DNA from: Prunus persica
Lineage: Eukaryota > Streptophyta > Magnoliopsida > Rosales > Rosaceae
Direction: 5' to 3'
Length of the DNA: 64,000 bases
NCBI RefSeq assembly: GCF_000346465.2
Contig: NC_034009.1
Location: forward strand, 33,211,251-33,275,250
Shown here: in pieces, positions 50,352 through 60,290 of the stretch
How positions within the stretch are numbered: position 1 is the stretch's first letter
Layout: each line of letters starts with the position of its first letter
Notes under the pieces: generated by a model
Told to the model about the DNA's origin: nothing
The model's database searches: none
What the model saw: the letters and a program-made list of their open reading frames with translations, nothing else
Program-made: the position numbers and the translations under genes

Positions 50352-51461
50352 TGTTAGTACGAAAATCGTATTGGCATTTCCTAGACCGTAGTATAGGTTG
50401 AAACTTAGTTTGTGAGAAATTGCTACTCGAAGTTTTGGCACTACCCTTTCAATCACATACCTCCGAGGCATACTCTGACCATATGAGAAACTTGACAACA
50501 GGTAAATCATGACATATCTTGCATTCATGATAGGAGTTATAGTTGAAGTTTTGTTTTGAGTCTTTATAATTAAAGTTAAAATATGAGTCGGTTGGTGACC
50601 TCTTTAAGAGTCCTTAATGAATTAGACTTTGTATTTTTATTGAATCATAATTTATATTGTTAAGTTGATAAGTGTTTGGCCCTTGTGTTGCGTCTCTTTA
50701 AGGAGAGCAGATTGCACCAGGTTCAATGACTTTAATTCAATTGGTCTTAGAGTTACAATAGCGTTGGAAGTGTAGTCCCGTGTGAAACTTGCTGTAAATA
50801 AAAAGGAGGCTTTGCCTTCTTGTATTGGCAGCTTTTCCAACGTCCAAAATTACTGAAGCTTATTGAATATAGTTTGGGAAATTCCAACGTCCAAAACCAT
50901 TGATGCACATTGAATATATTTAGGGAAAAGCTGCTGCACTTAGATCAGTCGAATAGTCATCAAGTACTTAGGTTGCTTGGTGATTGTTCGAATTCATTCA
51001 TCATTCATATTGCATTCATATGCACGTCGGTGTCTCATATGGTTGAGGACATCAAGACACTTTGTGTGGTTTTCCTCCGGCGAGCTTGAAGCAATCGTGG
51101 CCAGTATTGCGTTCAACATAAGGAGTGTCGAAGATCATCCCGTGACAGAAGTTGAGTTACGAAGAAGTCGGTAAACATTATCTAGAATGAGTCTAGGATA
51201 AGTGTGTGAGTACTTTTTGTAATCATCGTTCTATAGTGGATTTGAGTTAGACTGAGGAGTCCCGTGGATTTTCCCCAGAGGTGGGGTTTTACCACGTAAA
51301 ATAATTCTCTACGTGTTCTTCTATTTTAAGCTTTGCACATCTCAGGATTGATAACTAATATCAATCCTGCTTTAAAGGTTGATCATTATTTATTGCAAAA
51401 AATTCAAATTAGCTTGTTTAACCTTCTCTAAGCATATATAGATATCCTACAGGTATTTTCA
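50352..51461 (+). repeat. 5' LTR
   Basis: 1,110 bp from TG to CA, the same length as the 3' LTR. It should contain the element's promoter. Confidence 0.95.
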
Positions 51462-51463
51462 AT

Positions 51464-51475
51464 TGGTATCAGAGC
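51464..51475 (+). other. Primer-binding site
   Basis: TGGTATCAGAGC, two bases after the 5' LTR, complementary to the 3' end of plant initiator Met-tRNA, the usual primer of copia elements. Confidence 0.93.
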
Positions 51476-51516
51476 AGGTTGCTGGACATACTCAGTAAGA
51501 TCTAATATACCTTAGG

Positions 51517-53457
51517 ATGGATCGTGCCTCGGGCTCAATTGCACATCCACCATATTTTGATGGCAACAACTATGGCGCTTGGAAGGCCAAAATGAAGTCG
51601 TTTCTTTGGTCCTTAGATGAACGTGTATGGAGTACAGTGGTTCATGGATTTCCTAAACCCACAAAGAAGATCGGAAAAGGAGATGAAGAAACCACAATCC
51701 TCAAAGCTAGAGAAGAGTGGACCACTGCAGAAGTCACACACAGCACTAATAATCAAAAGGGGTTAAATGCTTTATTTACTGCTGTCTCTTCAGATCAATT
51801 TGAATATATATCTGGTTGTGATACTTCTAAGGAAGCTTGGGATATTTTGCAGGTTACTCATGAAGGAACAGATGCTGTCAAGGGAGCCAAGCTTCAAATG
51901 CATACTTTACAGTTTGAGACACTCATGATGGATGAGAATGAAACTTTTTCTGAATTTTATGCTAAACTGTGTGTAATTGTGAATGCTTGTTCAAGTTTAG
52001 GTGAAAAAATTCCAGAAGACAGGGTTGTGAAAAAGATTTTGAGATCCTTGCCTCAACGATTTCAACCAAAGATCACGGCTATTGAAGAGATCCGTGACTT
52101 GAACACCTTGAAAGTTCAAGAACTCATAGGGTCCATACAAACCTATGAGATGAAACATCTAGCTCCTAAAAAGAGCAAAAATGTTGCTTTCAAGGTTGTG
52201 AATGAAGAAGATGATGGGCATTCAAAGGAAGATTGCAGTGATGACGAATTAACAATTCTCACAAGACGATTCATGAACTTTCTCAAGAATCAGGATCCAA
52301 GGAGTCGAGATTCAAAAGGTATAAATTCTAAAAATAGGTTTGTTAACTATACTGATGGTGGATCTAAATTTCGCAGGTCAAATGAACGAAAGAATCCAAG
52401 AGAAAAGGTCCAATGTTTCGAATATGAAGGCTATGGACACATATCTTCGGAATGTGCCAACACCTTAAAGAAACAAAGGGATGGCAAGAATAAGGCAATG
52501 CATACTACTTGGAGTGATAGTGAATCAGAATGCGAGATTGATGAAAAGACGGTTGCACTCATAACCACAGTTAGCTTGGATGAATCACATGAGGATGATG
52601 ATTGTAAAGGTATAAATATTGAGTTTATCATGGACAAATATGATGATTTGTTGGCTGCTTCTCAGAAGCTCAATAAACAAAATAGTGAGCTCGTCAAAGA
52701 AGTTGCTGTGCTGAAGCTGGAAAATTGCAGGATTGCAAACGAGTTTCAATCCCCTGATGCAGATTCCGAAAAGGTAAGTGCAGGTATGAACGAAACATTG
52801 ATGTTTTTGCATAAAAAATTGGCTGATCAGAATAAATTAATTGCATCTCTAACATCTGACAACAAAGCCCTTGAACTTGAACTTAAAAATTCAAAAGAAA
52901 GGATTGTTTCTTTAACCATTGGTGCAGAAAAAATTGACAAGATGATTAGCATGGGAAGAAGAGATGGTGACAAACGAGGCTTGGGATTTGAACCAAGTAA
53001 TAAGTCTTCCGCTGTGTCTAAAACAAAGTTTGTCAAATCCACTTCACCTATTGAACCTTCTGTCACTCATGAAGTCAAGAAATTTATTCCAATTTGTCAC
53101 TTTTGTGGAACTCATGGGCACATAAGACCGAGATGCAATAAGCTTCGAAATGAATTTGTTTGTTCAAATTCTCATGGCATGGTTGGAAAAGTAAGTATCC
53201 AACATAAGATTTCAAATCTTATGAAAGAGGTAAACCGCTTATCCAAACTATCTTCTTTTCATTGTTTGCCGTCAACTAAGACAAAGTTAGTTTGGAGGAA
53301 AAAGAAAAATCATAATGGTATGTCTTCCTCCACTAATATTGTGCATGAACCCGTTGCTTTAGAAAGTTTGAATCTTAAATGTATTGCTGCAAAATCTTTG
53401 GATAATCTTCGATCTGACACTCTTAGAAAGTCTTTAGGTATATGTGCTCTAGATTAA
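51517..53457 (+). CDS. Retrotransposon Gag polyprotein with two zinc knuckles
   Basis: A 646-residue frame starting MDRASGSIAHPPYFDGNNYGAWK, the DUF4219/UBN2-type Gag of plant copia elements, which forms the virus-like particle. The UBN2 region spans about residues 10-235 (WTTAEVTHSTNNQKGLNALFTAV, EAWDILQVTHEGTDAVKGAK). The first zinc knuckle reads CFEYEGYGHISSEC from residue 300, where the second Cys is replaced by Tyr303 (TGT to TAT). The second, CHFCGTHGHIRPRC from residue 527, is complete. Between them lies a coiled-coil (about 370-480). The frame ends before any protease motif such as DSG. It is intact at the codon level, consistent with a young insertion. Confidence 0.92.
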   Translation: MDRASGSIAHPPYFDGNNYGAWKAKMKSFLWSLDERVWSTVVHGFPKPTKKIGKGDEETTILKAREEWTTAEVTHSTNNQKGLNALFTAVSSDQFEYISGCDTSKEAWDILQVTHEGTDAVKGAKLQMHTLQFETLMMDENETFSEFYAKLCVIVNACSSLGEKIPEDRVVKKILRSLPQRFQPKITAIEEIRDLNTLKVQELIGSIQTYEMKHLAPKKSKNVAFKVVNEEDDGHSKEDCSDDELTILTRRFMNFLKNQDPRSRDSKGINSKNRFVNYTDGGSKFRRSNERKNPREKVQCFEYEGYGHISSECANTLKKQRDGKNKAMHTTWSDSESECEIDEKTVALITTVSLDESHEDDDCKGINIEFIMDKYDDLLAASQKLNKQNSELVKEVAVLKLENCRIANEFQSPDADSEKVSAGMNETLMFLHKKLADQNKLIASLTSDNKALELELKNSKERIVSLTIGAEKIDKMISMGRRDGDKRGLGFEPSNKSSAVSKTKFVKSTSPIEPSVTHEVKKFIPICHFCGTHGHIRPRCNKLRNEFVCSNSHGMVGKVSIQHKISNLMKEVNRLSKLSSFHCLPSTKTKLVWRKKKNHNGMSSSTNIVHEPVALESLNLKCIAAKSLDNLRSDTLRKSLGICALD

Positions 53458-55550
53458 TTTGGAGTCTATTGCATGCCAAAGCCTCTTTCATGTCTTATGA
53501 TATTTCAATTAATTTCGGTGTTTATAAATCTGCCCAGCTCGTGCAAGGATTGTTAAGGTGTATCAATCCTGTAACTGTCTGACCGTATTTGTTGATCTTA
53601 GATTGGGCTCTGACACTGCACTATATTGAGAACTCATACTCTCAGCTTCACACAAAGGTTTCCATTGTCTTGGTGCATTATAAACTTCATTAAATGATCT
53701 ATCCATCTTTTTATTTTTATTTTGCACATCACACTCTTTTCCTCGAAGTCCTTTGAATATCTCTTCTCATGCACTTGTCTCTCTTTGGATTGCCATAACA
53801 CTACTGTGCGTAAGTTCTTGATCTGTTTAGAAATAAATTATAAAAAAAAAAAAAAATTTAAAAAAATAAAAATAAAAAAAAAGGTGTTGACCACTCATTG
53901 CTCAGTAACCGGGCCTCTTGTCTAACCAACGTCGAGGTTCGAGTCAACAAGTTGTGATGGTTTGCCATCCTTGCTTATCTTTGGAGCCTTCATGATTCGG
54001 ATCAGTATTTCCCCAGGGGTGCTTTATCACCCAGTTGCTTCCAGTCATCTGACGTGAGCACACTGATTGACCATCCGTTACATGGATCATGTCGAAAGCT
54101 AAATAAAGTAAGCCACCAAATTAAAAAAAATAATAATAATAAATACAATTCATGTCTCAAATAAACTGATCTTCTTATACTTCCAATGCACTTAGTGTCT
54201 GTGTCATCTTTGGTGGGATTAGTCTTGGGTGGATATATTTTTTGTGCTTAATTGAAAGGAGTTCACTTCACACCTTTGCTTCCTAATGGTAGAATCATTT
54301 GGTGATGTTTATTTTTCACCATGCATGTGGTATGCCTCCTTGATTATCTGTGAGTTTGTGCATTTCATCTGGTGGCTTGCTTTTGTCCCTGCCATGCTTT
54401 GCTTCTTATGCGTTTCAGACAGCGTTGGGTCTGCTACTACCGTCTCTTCTTGCTCCCATACTTGGCATGTTTATGACTGGAAAATAATTACATATTCTAG
54501 AGCACTTTGGGTTTGCGTAACAAGTGTGTTTTTCTGTCTTGGGTGTTTTGGGTCTTTTGTCCTATGTGCGTGTGCGTGGAATTGCCATTCCGCTCAGTTT
54601 CTACTTTATTTCGGCTGCCCTTGGTTTGCCTCCTCTTCGCTCTGGCAGTTCTTGTGAACCAGTTCCAGGATTTCTTCCGCGCCGTCAGCTGGTGAATCGC
54701 CTCTATGTGTCTCCACCCGAGGTGCTCCCCACTGAGCTCTCTTCTGCCTCATTGTCGCTGGTGCTGCAAATGCCACCGTTCCAACTTCCAGTCTTGTTCT
54801 TCCTCGGATTATCACCGCCTTGGCTGCTCATGCTGGTGTCCCTGCCCTGCTGACAGATGACATTGGCTCCTCCGACGCCATCAAAGTCAACAACCGGGCC
54901 ACTTTACACCGCAGCGATGCTCACTGTTCTTCTGGTGGTTTCTCCGTTGAGCAACAGGCTCTTTTGGATTCGCTCTCTGCATCCCATCAAGTGACGCATG
55001 CCCTTCTTCGTCGCATCTGGGATCGTCTTGACACCTATAGTGAGCTGTTGCTGTCACTTGCAGGGCACATCCAGCCTCCTGATCTTCCTCGTCCTCCTCG
55101 GGCTCGCAGTCTCTAAGGTTCCTTTGTTCTGTTTCTGGGTTGTTTTATTTTGACATTATCTCTGTGTTCCTTTGGATTTCCTACACAAAAAGGGGGAGAA
55201 TATTTTGTGGTACATATGAGATTAAGGGGGAGTAGATGATGAGATTAAGGGGGAGTAGATGTATTTTGTGGTACATATGAGATTAAGGGGGAGTAGATGT
55301 TTTTCTGTTCTTGGAAGTAGAATTTGTTGTACCTTGCTTAATCTCTTGACATATGAAAATTTGCTGTTTATCTGTGCTAAGTTCTGGTTATTATTATATC
55401 ACTCTATTATGCTTCACTGGTTGTCTGCTTGTTGGTGTGCAGACAATGCAAGAATTGAATCTCTGTTTGACAAAGCAAAGTTGGTTATGTAGTTTTGTTT
55501 CCGTGTAAACGTGTTTGATATGTAATCCATTGTTTTGTCCAGGAAATGCC
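53458..55550 (+). other. Post-gag region of the LTR element without pol
   Basis: About 2.1 kb replaces the usual pol genes. A hydrophobic frame at 54286-54657 (123 residues, from an ATG) and a frame without an ATG at about 54750-55116 (VEQQALLDSLSASHQVTHALLRR) are the longest; neither matches anything I know. In SIRE-type elements an env-like frame sits here, so these may be its decayed remains. A tRNA-B-box-like GAGGTTCGAGTC lies at 53933-53944, after an A-rich stretch. Confidence 0.5.
55187..55300 (+). repeat. Repeated polypurine-like tracts before the 3' LTR
   Basis: Four G-rich tracts of the form AAGGGGGAG occur here, two of them preceded by the repeat TTTTGTGGTACATATGAG. Together with the true polypurine tract at 55551-55561 they resemble the multiple polypurine tracts known from SIRE-type copia elements. 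Confidence 0.7.
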
Positions 55551-55561
55551 AAAGGGGGAGA
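55551..55561 (+). other. Polypurine tract
   Basis: AAAGGGGGAGA one base before the 3' LTR, the expected plus-strand primer. Confidence 0.9.
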
Positions 55562-55562
55562 T

Positions 55563-56672
55563 TGTTAGTACGAAAATCGTATTGGCATTTCCTAGACCGT
55601 AGTATAGGTTGAAACTTAGTTTGTGAGAAATTGCTACTCGAAGTTTTGGCACTACCCTTTCAATCACATACCTCCGAGGCATACTCTGACCATATGAGAA
55701 ACTTGACAACAGGTAAATCATGACATATCTTGCATTCATGATAGGAGTTATAGTTGAAGTTTTGTTTTGAGTCTTTATAATTAAAGTTAAAATATGAGTC
55801 GGTTGGTGACCTCTTTAAGAGTCCTTAATGAATTAGACTTTGTATTTTTATTGAATCATAATTTATATTGTTAAGTTGATAAGTGTTTGGCCCTTGTGTT
55901 GCGTCTCTTTAAGGAGAGCAGATTGCACCAGGTTCAATGACTTTAATTCAATTGGTCTTAGAGTTACAATAGCGTTGGAAGTGTAGTCCCGTGTGAAACT
56001 TGCTGTAAATAAAAAGGAGGCTTTGCCTTCTTGTATTGGCAGCTTTTCCAACGTCCAAAATTACTGAAGCTTATTGAATATAGTTTGGGAAATTCCAACG
56101 TCCAAAACCATTAATGCACATTGAATATATTTAGGGAAAAGCTGCTGCACTTAGATCAGTCGAATAGTCATCAAGTACTTAGGTTGCTTGGTGATTGTTC
56201 GAATTCATTCATCATTCATATTGCATTCATATGCACGTCGGTGTCTCATATGGTTGAGGACATCAAGACACTTTGTGTGGTTTTCCTCCGGCGAGCTTGA
56301 AGCAATCGTGGCCAGTATTGCGTTCAACATAAGGAGTGTCGAAGATCATCCCGTGACAGAAGTTGAGTTACGAAGAAGTCGGTAAACATTATCTAGAATG
56401 AGTCTAGGATAAGTGTGTGAGTACTTTTTGTAATCATCGTTCTATAGTGGATTTGAGTTGGACTGAGGAGTCCCGTGGATTTTCCCCAGAGGTGGGGTTT
56501 TACCACGTAAAATAATTCTCTACGTGTTCTTTTATTTTAAGCTTTGCACATCTCAGGATTGATAACTAATATCAATCCTGCTTTAAAGGTTGATCATTAT
56601 TTATTGCAAAAAATTCAAATTAGCTTGTTTAACCTTCTCCAAGCATATATAGATATCCTACAGGTATTTTCA
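55563..56672 (+). repeat. 3' LTR
   Basis: 1,110 bp, nearly identical to the 5' LTR; I count four substitutions by eye (for example G/A near 56113 and A/G near 56460). Confidence 0.95.
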
Positions 56673-56718
56673 CAAGTCAATGCTCACCCAAAAAGTAAGG
56701 CATATGTAATGTATGCAT

Positions 56719-58187
56719 AACCTAAAATTTCTCCTCTTTAATTTCTTACACCTAAATTTTAAGATTTCGTATATGACAACATTGAATTTAATATATTCTA
56801 AATAGGTTAAAAGTTTTTTTTTTTTTTAGAATGAGAATTCATTCATAAAACTACAGACGTTCAAAGAGCGATATGATATAGTGGCCTTGTTAAAACCTTC
56901 CTAGAACAAGAATCCTATGAGAGAAAAGAATACCACACATGTCATGGACTAACAGGAGAGTCCAATTCAGGTCACTTTAGACTATTATAATAAAAACAAG
57001 TCAAAAACAACACCTAACACAAAAAATTCCGAAGAGAACCTCAACTAGAGACCAACACAGTAGACCCACATGAGAGAACTATAGAAACTCCAAATAGTAA
57101 ACCCACAGGAGAGGACCGCAGAACATCCTAATTGTCAAAAGAAGCCTTCTATAAGCAAAATCATAGTCCTTTGACACTCGTACAAATTGTAAGTCATACC
57201 ATAGCAGAGACCAAGAAAAAACACGGAGGACGAACATAGAAACAACAGTAAAAATACCCATGAGAAGCACTCCACTTCAACTCAGAACTTGATAAAGAAA
57301 ACCTCCTATGACCAAGCATAGTTCTTGGGTCGGCGCATAGTAAAGAAGAGCACCACATCCCAACAACTACCACTAGCATCGCTGCTGCCGCCACCGTTAA
57401 AACAGAGACAAAACATCAGCCACCAGGTATCACAACTCTCCAACCTAAAATTTCTCATCTTTAATTATCTCCTCTTTAATTATCTTCTCTTTAATTTCCT
57501 ACACCTAAATTTTAAGATTTTGTATATGACAACATTGAATTTAATATATTCTAAATAGGTTAAATTTTTTTTTTTTTAAAAGGAGAATTCATTCATAAAA
57601 CCACAGACGTACAAAGAGAGATATGATATAGTGGCCTCATTAATCCTAGGACAAGAATCCTATGAGAGGAAAGAGTACCACACATGTCATGGACTAACAG
57701 GAGAGTCCAATTCAGGTCACTTTGAACCATTACAATAAAAACAAGTCAAAAACAAAACCTAACACAAAAAATTCCGAAGAGAACTGCAATTAGAGACCAA
57801 CACAGTAGACCCACATGAGAGAACCGTAGAAACCCCAAATAGTAAACCCACAGGAGAAGACCGCAGAACATCCCAATTGTCAAAAGAAGCCTTCTATGAG
57901 CAAAATCATAGTCCTTTGACACTCATATAAATTGTAAGTCATACCATTGCAGAGACCAGGAGAGAATACGGAGGACGAAGATAGAAACAACAGTAAAAAT
58001 ACCAATGAGAAGCACTCCACTTCAACTCAGAACCTGACAAAGAAAACCTCCTATGACCAAGCATAGTTCTTTGGTCGGCGTATAGTAGAGAAGAGCACCA
58101 CATCCCAACAACTACCACCATCATCGCTGCTGCCGCCATGGTTATAACAGAGACAAAACATCCAGCCACCAGGTATCACAACTCTCC
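56719..58187. repeat. Tandem segmental duplication (unit about 723 bp)
   Basis: The segment starting AACCTAAAATTTCTC at 56719 is repeated starting at 57442. Each unit contains the same flanking DNA, the word TAAATAGGTTA, a T run and the same piece of a retroelement, down to ACCAGGTATCACAACTCTC. The second unit continues without a break into the rest of the retroelement. Copies are about 90% or more identical by eye, with a small internal expansion of TTTAATTATCT in unit 2. Confidence 0.85.
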
Positions 58188-58517
58188 CAATGAGAAACAC
58201 AGTCCAACGTCACTACTGTCGCCGCCGCCGATACAAAGACAACACTAGTCACCTGGAACACAGCAAAATCAACAAAATAAAACAAACAGACAAACAGACC
58301 TAGATCCAAACAGATCTAGACTATCTGGGGAGGGGAAGGGAAGGAGAAGATGGGATAAGAGGAAAGGAAAATATGGGAGAAAACGAATGGGAGATGAAGA
58401 GAGGAACGGTAGATGGGCGGAGGGGAGGAGGGGCAGTGGCCACCTCCCCCCTTTAGCTTCCTCGCGGTTGGTTGTTAGCAAGGAGAAATGAAATTAGAGT
58501 GCGGCTAGGGTTCGTCT
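57563..58517 (-). mobile_element. Poly(A)-tailed non-LTR retroelement or retrocopy
   Basis: The 955-bp insertion is flanked by an exact 11-bp duplication TAAATAGGTTA (57552-57562 and 58518-58528). Next to the left copy is a run of T, that is, a poly(A) tail on the minus strand. These are marks of target-primed reverse transcription. No reverse transcriptase frame is present. The minus strand has short frames (58481-58269 and 58169-57939), the second repeated in the duplicated copy at 57394-57194; neither is recognisable. It may be a truncated LINE, a SINE-like element or a retrocopied transcript. Confidence 0.65.
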
Positions 58518-58528
58518 TAAATAGGTTA

Positions 58529-60290
58529 GAAGTTATGTGTTCTAATATATTCTAGAGTTTACTTAAGAATGAATTATAATTTGCTGAATTTGTTGAAATT
58601 AATTAGGTCTTTGATTTTTGGAATTTTGTTGAGATGTTTGATTTGATATTGGTATTATTGAGATGGTTTGATTTGTTGTTGGTATGTTAATGTTTGATTA
58701 AAGGCATTGATGTTATTATGAGAATTTATTTGATTTTTTTTGTTGGGATGTCGGATTAAATAGGTTATCTTTTGTTATGTCATATCACAATTTGTATCCC
58801 AAGAAAATAAAGAATTTGTTGGAATTTTTTTTTTTTAAAGAAAAAGAATAGTTTTTTTTTTTCCGCTATATTTTTATTTATGCATAGAAATGTATTTGAG
58901 GGTAAGACTCATTATGTCCCCCTATTAAGTGTATATTTTTATATTTATTAATGAGATTCACTCATAACCTCGAGTTTTTAATGTGAGTTTTCGCCCAATT
59001 GAATTTCAAATCCTGTACCTGCCACTGGTGATAATAGTCATAAGCAAAGCTACATTTTCGGCTTCATCAATTATAACTAATATTATTTCTGAGAATCATG
59101 GCATGAACCACATAGTTGTTGGATTTCACTATACATGAATTCATTTTATATGCAGCTCATATTTGGAATTGGATATGGAAAAATCAGTTTTGATTTCTTG
59201 GACTACAGCCTACAGGGGTCCAAGAGATTTGTAGTCACTCACCATTGAATATAAATTCAATAGTTCACTCACTCTTGCACTCCTTTTAAGAAACTTTTTT
59301 AAACCATTAGGGGTGACCATAATCTCTTAAACCACTATAGACCACTGATGGAAAAATAAAACAAAAAACGAAAAATAAAAAACAAAATTACGAAAGCAGC
59401 CGGTGTCTATAATATAATGTTAGGGTCCAGTCAGTCCAATAAGATCTAGTCCAAAACTCGTCACAGCGAGCGGCTCTGCCATCCGTTTAGTATAACAAGG
59501 CCCATATTTTTATGGGCCAAAATGTTAATGTTAAGGTTCACAGTAGGAAATTGTGAAAATGCCCAAATCGCTTGAATGGGTCAATGTGTATGATTAAATG
59601 GGCTCTTAGTCTAATTCAAGACTTGTTATCCCCTTATTTCTCGAAAACTAAAATTAACTACTAATATGCTAATAAGAAGAGGAAGTTACTATAACCACGG
59701 ATTATAATACACGATTTATATATATTTTTTTGTTACAAGGTTGATTTAGGGAGATAAAACTCATTTGTCATTGTAATCATATTTATTAATATGTTAGCCT
59801 AAACCGGGGACAAAACGGTAATTGTGAAGAGCAAATAACTTTATTTTTTGAAGAGCAAATACCTAAAACACTTGGAATTAGCATATTGGCAGGATATGGG
59901 GTTTTTAGTAATTACATGAGTTTTCATAAGAAAAACCTGTTAGCTGTAGCTTATAGGGTGTAGTTATACCAGTGCTCATAACAAAAGCAGAGAGAGGGGA
60001 GGCCGGGAGAGTCACACCCGTTGGTTTAGAGAGTTGACGGTTGCTTGTGCTTTTTCACGTGCAAGATCCGTCTTCAGTTTATCAAAATCCCGCATTCTTA
60101 AATTTATTATCTCTAGAAAATCAAACACAATTCTTAATCTTCTCCTCTTCCAGTGTTTGCCAATCATCTATTACATTATTATTTTTGTCTAATAAATTAA
60201 TTAAATAATTGGAAACTGATTAATTTATATTTGTGTTCATATATTGATCAGCGTTTTGTTTTCTGAACTCGTCGAAACCCTAATTTGGGC
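58529..60290. other. Intergenic region upstream of the LARP1 gene
   Basis: AT-rich DNA. At about 58985-59027 the complement reads CCAGTGGCAGGTACAGGATT, which resembles the terminus of a plant hAT-type element, but no second end was found. The last 300 bp should contain the LARP1 promoter and leader. No other gene is supported. Confidence 0.4.

Larger units (their letters stand above)
50352..56672 (+). mobile_element. Intact, gag-only LTR retrotransposon (copia, SIRE-like)
   Basis: Two 1,110-bp LTRs (50352-51461 and 55563-56672) begin TGTTAGTACG and end GGTATTTTCA. The whole 6,321-bp element is flanked by the 5-bp duplication CAAGT (50347-50351 and 56673-56677). A primer-binding site complementary to initiator Met-tRNA and a polypurine tract are present. 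By eye the LTRs differ at only four positions, so insertion is recent. The interior encodes a long gag frame but no protease, integrase, reverse transcriptase or RNase H. It is therefore non-autonomous and must have moved with enzymes from another element. Long LTRs, a long gag and repeated polypurine-like tracts suggest the SIRE/Maximus branch of copia; that placement is tentative. Confidence 0.93.

Noticed and set aside
53933..53944. B-box-like GAGGTTCGAGTC inside the LTR element
   Set aside because: No A box at the proper distance upstream and no tRNA fold; probably chance.
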